Assembly (NCBI GenBank): GCA_045133795.1 | Contig: JBGUUT010000089.1 | Location: 1 to 27,220 of the forward strand | DNA from: RGIG8597 sp045133795 | GTDB lineage: Bacteria; Spirochaetota; GWE2-31-10 | DNA: 27,220 nt | Reading direction: 5' to 3' | In this document: in pieces, positions 22,524 to 27,220 of the stretch | Numbering within the stretch: the stretch's first letter is position 1 | How the letters are laid out: each line of letters opens with the position of its first letter | Notes under the pieces: generated by a model | Seen by the model: the letters and a program-made list of their open reading frames with translations, nothing else | Database searches by the model: none | Told to the model about the DNA's origin: nothing | Made by a program: the position numbers and the translations under genes

Positions 22524-23714
22524 ATGACTGTAGATAAAGATTTCTTCATGAAGCTTTTTGACCTTGCATATATGCAACGTTGGAACGACAAACTGCGTCC
22601 TATCCCGTTTATAGAAATGGATAAACAGGCTCACAAGTTTATGATTACTTATCTATTTGCAAAACTGGAAGAAAAAGTTACTTCCATTGACTGGATAAGA
22701 ATCATCGAAGGTTCTCTTTTTGAATATCTACAGAGAATGATTGTCACAGATATCAAACCTACGGTTTTTGATAAAGTCCGTCAAAATACTCAAAAGATGA
22801 AAGAATTTAATAATTGGGTATTTGCACAATTAGAGCCGATTTTACGTCCGCTGGGAGATGATTTTGTAAAAAGATATCAAGAATATTTTGCATTACCTCA
22901 AACTGATGTTTGTAAAAAAATCATCCATGCTGCACACGTTTATTCTTCAATGTGGGAATTTCAAATACTGGAAAAAGCCAATCCGGACGGTTACGATAAT
23001 TTCTTCATTAAAAGCTGGTTCGAACAGCAAATGGAAAAATGCTACGATTTGCGAGGAATCCAAGAAGTTGCACTTTTTACGTCATACAAAAAGTTCGTTA
23101 ATTTATGCGGTCAGCTTCGTTTCCAAATTCGCTGGTCAAACCTTATGCGTTCACCGAAAACTTCAGTTTTAAGTCATTCCGTTTTTGTTGCATTCACATC
23201 GTATTTATTCACACTGGTACAAGGCGGTTGCGAAAAGCGATGTTATAACAACACTTTTACCGGACTGTTTCACGATTTACCTGAAGTTTTAACACGAGAC
23301 ATTATTTCACCCGTTAAAAACTCGGTTGAAGGTCTGGGTGATTTGATAAAAGAATGCGAAAGAGAACAAATGCAAGCCATTGTTTATCCGCTTTTACCGG
23401 AAAACCTGCAAGAAGAAATTCGCCAGTATACCGAAACAGAATTTAACGACTACATTTTTGATAATGCTCAAATGAAAGCAACATCTACAAATGAAATCAA
23501 TTCACTTTACAATGAAAATAAATATAATCCGCGAGACGGAAAACTCGTAAAAGCAGCGGATGAACTTTCGGCATTGATAGAAGCAGACATTGCAATCAGA
23601 AACGGCTCCATTCATGACGAATTTTCTTTTGCAAAAAATAAACTCAAAAAGAAATATATAGAATTCGGGAAAATCGGAACTCTCGATGTGGGCGAGCTTT
23701 TTAACAGTTTTTGA
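22524..23714 (+). CDS. HD-domain phosphohydrolase
   Basis: A 396-aa protein. The HD domain is in the middle: LSHSVFVAF (His218) and GLFHDLPEVLTRDIISPVK (His250-Asp251), with a downstream KAADELSALIEADIA that supplies a conserved Asp, as in YfbR/HD_3-type enzymes. The first ~190 residues are a helical domain with no known match. HD proteins use metal to cleave phosphate esters of nucleotides or second messengers, so a nucleotidase or (p)ppGpp/c-di-AMP type role is possible, but nothing decides it. CAGGAG precedes the ATG. The operon is under a strong constitutive-looking promoter. Confidence 0.83.
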   Translation: MTVDKDFFMKLFDLAYMQRWNDKLRPIPFIEMDKQAHKFMITYLFAKLEEKVTSIDWIRIIEGSLFEYLQRMIVTDIKPTVFDKVRQNTQKMKEFNNWVFAQLEPILRPLGDDFVKRYQEYFALPQTDVCKKIIHAAHVYSSMWEFQILEKANPDGYDNFFIKSWFEQQMEKCYDLRGIQEVALFTSYKKFVNLCGQLRFQIRWSNLMRSPKTSVLSHSVFVAFTSYLFTLVQGGCEKRCYNNTFTGLFHDLPEVLTRDIISPVKNSVEGLGDLIKECEREQMQAIVYPLLPENLQEEIRQYTETEFNDYIFDNAQMKATSTNEINSLYNENKYNPRDGKLVKAADELSALIEADIAIRNGSIHDEFSFAKNKLKKKYIEFGKIGTLDVGELFNSF

Positions 23715-23756
23715 GAATTGTGAGGGAGATATTTAAAAACTTCTGATTATACACGT

Positions 23757-23818
23757 GTATCCGCACTAATCACAGCGGGGACAGACCTCAATTCCGTTTT
23801 GGCATAGAGGTCTGTCCC
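23757..23818. repeat. REP-like palindromic element, copy D
   Basis: GGGGACAGACCTC (23777-23789) pairs with GAGGTCTGTCCC (23807-23818). With its left flank (TATCCGCACTAATCACAGCG) it is a 62-bp exact copy of 25697-25758. It lies just past the HD gene and probably also acts as a stem-loop at the transcript end. Confidence 0.88.
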
Positions 23819-23834
23819 TATTTTAATATTTTAT

Positions 23835-23863
23835 AAAAAACTGCCCGCATTCCTGCGGACAGT
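23835..23863 (-). terminator. Hairpin with minus-strand T run
   Basis: ACTG-c-CCGCA-TTCC-TGCGG-a-CAGT (23840-23863) with six T after it on the minus strand, and A-rich on the other side. It would stop minus-strand transcription, though no minus-strand gene is seen upstream of it. Confidence 0.55.
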
Positions 23864-23936
23864 AAAAAAAAGAGAAAGAAAGTTGACTTTGTAAACAACC
23901 ATAAAAACTTATTTTTAATCAAGTAAATACTGACAG

Positions 23937-23952
23937 TTTTTTTTTTTTTTTT
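23937..23952 (+). repeat. T16 homopolymer upstream of the 55-aa gene
   Basis: Sixteen T in a row lie between TGACAG and the region AACCTCTTTAAATAAATATAAAA that carries a likely -10 box. Length changes in such a tract could alter promoter spacing and expression. No -35/-10 pair is convincing. Confidence 0.5.
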
Positions 23953-23988
23953 ACAACCTCTTTAAATAAATATAAAAGGAGGTTAAAA

Positions 23989-24156
23989 ATGGCTAAAACA
24001 CATTATACACCACAAGAAAATTCTGCTAACCAACAGAATGCAAACAAGGGAACATCAGGATTTAATTCTGCGTATAAAGCCGCAATGGATAATCACGCAA
24101 ATCAATTAAATCCAAACAACCCACTTTACGGCGGAAATAAGTCCGGTAAAAAGTAA
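23989..24156 (+). CDS. Conserved 55-aa polar protein
   Basis: A short gene with a perfect AAAGGAGG site. The product MAKTHYTPQENSANQQNANK, then GTSGFNSAYKAAMDNHANQL and NPNNPLYGGNKSGKK, is rich in Asn and Gln, has no hydrophobic segment and is probably disordered. I recall short Clostridia and treponeme proteins of the same pattern (KGTSGxN, NPNN), often mislabelled as alpha-amylase. Function unknown. The T16 tract upstream is its only visible control feature. Confidence 0.72.
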   Translation: MAKTHYTPQENSANQQNANKGTSGFNSAYKAAMDNHANQLNPNNPLYGGNKSGKK

Positions 24157-24275
24157 AAACTACGAAGATAGTTTATAAAAAAATAAGCTCTCTTCATTGA
24201 TTCCGGAATAAGAAATTCCATTAATTAATTTTAGAAAAAATATTTAACATCAAAAAAAATCAAGGAAGAAAAAAT

Positions 24276-25595
24276 ATGAGACTTAAAAATTTAATAAAAA
24301 CCATAAGTATAATTTTTATATTTTTAACAATGTTGCTTGCTTGTCAACCTGAATACGAAAAAGACTACGAACTTGGAGATATAGGACATATAGATAGTAG
24401 TTCTTCAGTATCCTACAAAGTAGAACATTATCAACAAAATGCAAATGATGATGAGTATACACTGGTAGATACGGTCTGGAAAAATGAGTATTTTTTTAAT
24501 GAAACAGCAGTCAAATATACATCTGAAACTGCAAGAACTTACGAAGGATTTACGGCAAAACCAATAGAACAAATAGAAATCCAAGATGATGCAATTTTAA
24601 AAATCTATTATGACAGAAACATAATTACATTGACATTAGACCTTGCTAACGGAGAGGGAAAAACTGAAATCACAGGTAAATACGGTGCTACAATAAATGT
24701 AACAGTTCCAACAAAAACAGATTACATATTTGCCAATTGGGACTCTGAATTACCGGCAACATTCCCTCCGGCTGATGCAAAATATACAGCCAAGTGGGTA
24801 AAAAATCCGCAGAGCGATTTCGTTTTCGTTCAAGGAATTGACAGTAAGAGTAGAGAAACGAAAACAGAAGGTTATACTGAAGGTTTTTTCTTTTATGAAG
24901 GATATTTTACCGGAACAACAATGCGACATCTGTATGTTTGTGACCACGAAGTAACTCAGGCTGAATTTGAAAAATATTGCACTTACAGTGATTTATCACC
25001 AAGTGAAGATTATGGGAAAGGAGACAATTATCCGGCGTATTATGTAAATTGTTTTGATGCACTTGTATATTGTAACAAACGCAGTATAGCTGAAGGACTT
25101 ACACCTTGTTACAAAATAAACAACAGTACAAACCCTGATGATTGGGGAGATACTCCGGATTCGGAATCTCATGTAAACTTAGAAGCTTGGAATGCTGCGA
25201 CTTGTGACTTTACGGTAAACGGCTATCGATTACCAACATTAGATGAATGGGTATATACGGCTCGCGGCGGCAACGAACTATTGGGCTATCAATACAAATA
25301 TGCCGGCAGTGATATAATAGACGAAGTAGCTTGGTATCACGATAATTCCGGCGGAAAAACTCATGAAGTCAAAGGAAAGAAACCTAACGGTCTGGGACTA
25401 TACGACATGAGCGGTAATGTACAGGAATGGTGTTGGGATAAGTCCTCCATAACAAATTCTATGGGCGGCAGCTGGTGTACACGGGGGTTCAACGACAATT
25501 GTTCAGTAAATGACAATGACCTGCTAGGGAAAGATCCTTATTTTTCCATTTATTACACTGGTTTCCGTGTAGTACGCACGGCAATAGCTGAGTAA
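24276..25595 (+). CDS. SUMF1-domain lipoprotein with InlB-like repeats
   Basis: A 439-aa surface or periplasmic lipoprotein. The signal peptide (1-22) ends in the lipobox LLAC, with Cys23 lipid-attached. Residues about 45-115 look like a MucBP-type domain and about 117-175 (ATINVTVPTKTDYIFANWDS and the following AKYTAKW) like an InlB B-repeat. Residues about 180-436 are a SUMF1/formylglycine-generating-enzyme domain: HEVTQAEFEKYC, NGYRLPTLDEWVYTARGG, LGLYDMSGNVQEWCWD and GFRVVR at the end. Such proteins are frequent in Treponema and generally lack the true sulfatase-activating Cys pair, so they may bind ligands instead. GGAAGAA precedes the ATG. Confidence 0.88.
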   Translation: MRLKNLIKTISIIFIFLTMLLACQPEYEKDYELGDIGHIDSSSSVSYKVEHYQQNANDDEYTLVDTVWKNEYFFNETAVKYTSETARTYEGFTAKPIEQIEIQDDAILKIYYDRNIITLTLDLANGEGKTEITGKYGATINVTVPTKTDYIFANWDSELPATFPPADAKYTAKWVKNPQSDFVFVQGIDSKSRETKTEGYTEGFFFYEGYFTGTTMRHLYVCDHEVTQAEFEKYCTYSDLSPSEDYGKGDNYPAYYVNCFDALVYCNKRSIAEGLTPCYKINNSTNPDDWGDTPDSESHVNLEAWNAATCDFTVNGYRLPTLDEWVYTARGGNELLGYQYKYAGSDIIDEVAWYHDNSGGKTHEVKGKKPNGLGLYDMSGNVQEWCWDKSSITNSMGGSWCTRGFNDNCSVNDNDLLGKDPYFSIYYTGFRVVRTAIAE

Positions 25596-25601
25596 CGGTG
25601 A

Positions 25602-25651
25602 GTTCCGTAAGGAACGAACGAAGTATTTCCGATAGGAAATACCGAACGAAG
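25602..25651. repeat. Double hairpin with repeated GAACGAAG spacer
   Basis: GTTCC-gtaa-GGAAC (25602-25615) and GTATTTCC-gata-GGAAATAC (25623-25642) are each followed by CGAACGAAG. The repeat-with-hairpin pattern is not a terminator and may be a small repeat element or RNA-stability structure downstream of the lipoprotein gene. Confidence 0.5.
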
Positions 25652-25664
25652 CTTCTAACATTTT

Positions 25665-25696
25665 AGCCGACAGGTTTTATACCGTCGGCTTTTTTT
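25665..25696 (+). terminator. Terminator of the SUMF1 lipoprotein gene
   Basis: AGCCGAC (25665-25671) pairs with GTCGGCT (25684-25690), then T6. Confidence 0.88.
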
Positions 25697-25759
25697 GTAT
25701 CCGCACTAATCACAGCGGGGACAGACCTCAATTCCGTTTTGGCATAGAGGTCTGTCCCC
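25697..25759. repeat. REP-like palindromic element, copy E
   Basis: GGGGACAGACCTC (25717-25729) pairs perfectly with GAGGTCTGTCCCC (25747-25759). It is the most perfect copy and matches copy D over 62 bp, including the left flank. It lies between two convergent genes. Confidence 0.88.
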
Positions 25760-25783
25760 TATTTTGAAATTTAAATCCGCATT

Positions 25784-26428
25784 TTACTCTGAAATAATTT
25801 TATCTCGCCATTTCCCGAAAAGTTTCGTTAGATATCCGATTTCCGTACCGACAAGAAGTGCAGCTATCAACGTTCCTATTCCGACACTACCTAAATTATG
25901 CAATACAATAAAACAAATTATTACAGAAACAAGAACGAGAAAGGAATCGAACATTATTTTAATATTTGAAAACTCCGTTTTTGTCACTACAGCAATTGTA
26001 TCTACAATTCCCTCACCTGCAAGCGGCATAATATTCGTCGGAAGATAAAAAAAAGTTCCTACTGCCACAAAAACCGTACTTATCAAAGCCATCATTATCT
26101 GGTCAATCATATTGTTAGGCGACGGAATAAACGAAATCAAATAATTACAGAATGTCGTAAAATATCCAAAAATTATTCCTGCCAATACCTGCAATAAATT
26201 AATCGGCTTAAACTTTCTTCCCAAAAGTATCGCCTGCAGCAATACAAGTAAACAATGAAATATTATAGTGGCTTTGCCCATTTCTATTCCCCATACGCAA
26301 GTCATTGTGTACGGAAGCGAACTCAACGGCGAAACTCCCAAATCAGATTTTACAGATATCGAAATTCCTATTGTTAAAATGAATAATCCTAAAATATACA
26401 TCAAGATTCTTACTTGTAGATTTTTCAC
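25784..26428 (-). CDS. YczE/YitT-like multi-helix membrane protein
   Basis: A 214-aa inner-membrane protein with about six hydrophobic helices. The N-terminus (YILGLFILTIGISISVKSDL, then GVSPLSSLPYT) and the late GEGIVDTIAV and VGIGTLIAALLVG segments are typical of the YczE/DUF6198 group, whose function is unknown. It starts with GTG at 26428 with CGGAG upstream; an ATG at 26435 is in another frame. It is divergent from the MBL gene and the 80-bp gap holds both promoters. Confidence 0.78.
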   Translation of the reverse strand: MKNLQVRILMYILGLFILTIGISISVKSDLGVSPLSSLPYTMTCVWGIEMGKATIIFHCLLVLLQAILLGRKFKPINLLQVLAGIIFGYFTTFCNYLISFIPSPNNMIDQIMMALISTVFVAVGTFFYLPTNIMPLAGEGIVDTIAVVTKTEFSNIKIMFDSFLVLVSVIICFIVLHNLGSVGIGTLIAALLVGTEIGYLTKLFGKWRDKIISE

Positions 26429-26508
26429 AAATCATTCTCCGTTACGATTTTCAGTTTTCAAAAGATTATGATATAAAAATCTACAATCCAAATTTCAAGG
26501 AAAATTAA

Positions 26509-27220
26509 ATGAAAATTTTTTCTCTGACTGAAAATACTTGTGAAAATGAAAACTTTCAAACGGAACACGGACTGAGCTTGTATATCGAAGCTAATAATAA
26601 AAAGATTCTTTTCGACATGGGACAATCTGATTTATTTGCAAAAAATGCCCGACAACTGGGAATCAATCTCGCAGATGTCGATTTTGCCGTTCTGTCTCAC
26701 GGACATTACGACCACGGCGGCGGAATGGAAACTTTTTTAGAACTTAACAAAAAAGCTCCGATTTATATCAACCGACACGCATTTGAAGCTCATTACAACG
26801 GAACAAAAAAGTTTATCGGCTTAAATAAGGACATACAGACAAACAGTCGCCTGATATTTACCGACGATAATTTTGAAATTGACAGCGGTTTTAAATTATT
26901 TTCCTGTAACGAAAAAAAACGCCCGTATGAAACCAATCCGTTCGGACTTACAATTTTTGAAAATGACACTTTTTCACCGGAAGATTTCCGTCACGAACAA
27001 TATTTTCTTGTAGAAGAAAACGGAAAAAAAGTTCTTTTCAGCGGTTGTTCGCATAAAGGAATTTTAAATATTATGCAATGGTTTTCGCCAAATGTGTTAG
27101 TCGGCGGTTTTCATTTTAAAGATTTAAATCCGGAAACTGACGATAAAAAGCAACTTACGGAAGCGGCAGAAGTTTTAAAAGCTTACAATACAAAATATTT
27201 TACGTGTCACTGTACCGGAG
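26509..27220 (+). CDS. Metallo-beta-lactamase-fold hydrolase (3' end beyond window)
   Basis: At least 237 residues; the gene runs off the end. The MBL metal motif is SHGHYDHGGG (about 66-75), followed by FSGCSHKGILNI, GGFHF and a last YFTCHCTG, a pattern of the COG1237 group (7,8-dihydropterin-6-methyl-4-(beta-D-ribofuranosyl)-aminobenzene-5'-phosphate synthase type MBL proteins). Two metals and a phosphoester or related hydrolysis are expected, in the cytoplasm; the true substrate is unknown. AAGGAA lies 7 nt before the ATG. Confidence 0.85.
   Translation, partial: MKIFSLTENTCENENFQTEHGLSLYIEANNKKILFDMGQSDLFAKNARQLGINLADVDFAVLSHGHYDHGGGMETFLELNKKAPIYINRHAFEAHYNGTKKFIGLNKDIQTNSRLIFTDDNFEIDSGFKLFSCNEKKRPYETNPFGLTIFENDTFSPEDFRHEQYFLVEENGKKVLFSGCSHKGILNIMQWFSPNVLVGGFHFKDLNPETDDKKQLTEAAEVLKAYNTKYFTCHCTG

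Noticed and set aside
3324..25759. CRISPR array or IS ends formed by the repeated palindromes
   Set aside because: Copies are kilobases apart with no regular spacers, and no transposase or cas gene lies between them.
1..27220. tRNA or rRNA genes
   Set aside because: I saw no cloverleaf-like or rRNA-like sequence on reading, though no covariance search could be run.

Overview
The window looks like a chromosomal segment of a host-associated spirochaete, most likely a gut or rumen Treponema. The grounds are the AT-rich composition, the gatBA pair, a lipoprotein that joins InlB-type repeats to a formylglycine-generating-enzyme (SUMF1) domain, and the style of the small conserved proteins. This is inferred from memory of families, not from a search.

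Left part (1-6644), nearly all on the minus strand: gatB and gatA (transamidosome subunits, no gatC beside them), a large asparagine-synthase-like surface-polysaccharide protein, and rubrerythrin. The asparagine-synthase-like gene carries a ten-G tract at codons 68-71, where gain or loss of one G gives a stop almost at once, so it reads as a phase-variable gene. It is bracketed by two copies of a ~92-bp composite (inverted repeat plus terminator) and lies beside the tail of a PD-(D/E)XK (Rpn) transposase, so it looks like imported cargo.

Middle part (6.8-10.6 kb): a two-gene small-protein operon, a convergent TetR regulator, then a tight three-gene operon of a cytidine-deaminase-like enzyme, a double GNAT acetyltransferase and an unrecognised protein with faint ADP-ribosyltransferase-like features.

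Region 10.6-20.1 kb is the most unusual part. It holds two WYL-domain regulators (one intact, one broken and fused to an AAA+ ATPase tail), an XRE regulator, small unknown proteins, a membrane protein with metal-hydrolase-like His/Asp motifs, a CxxCxxCC protein, a glycine-zipper protein with a C-terminal zinc ribbon, a DUF697-like protein, a small zinc ribbon protein and an ADP-ribosylglycohydrolase. Four transcription units start with the same palindrome, TGACA-N5-TGTCA, at a fixed 11-12 nt from a -10 box. I read this as a small regulon, probably run by the WYL protein, serving an undescribed membrane-associated stress or defence system.

Right part (20.1-27.2 kb): a PutP-type sodium/proline symporter, a membrane protein paired with an HD-domain hydrolase, a 55-aa conserved protein behind a T16 tract, the SUMF1 lipoprotein, a YczE-like membrane protein and a metallo-beta-lactamase-fold protein cut by the window end. 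Palindromic elements with arms GGGACAGACCT / AGGTCTGTCCC occur five times in gaps across the window.
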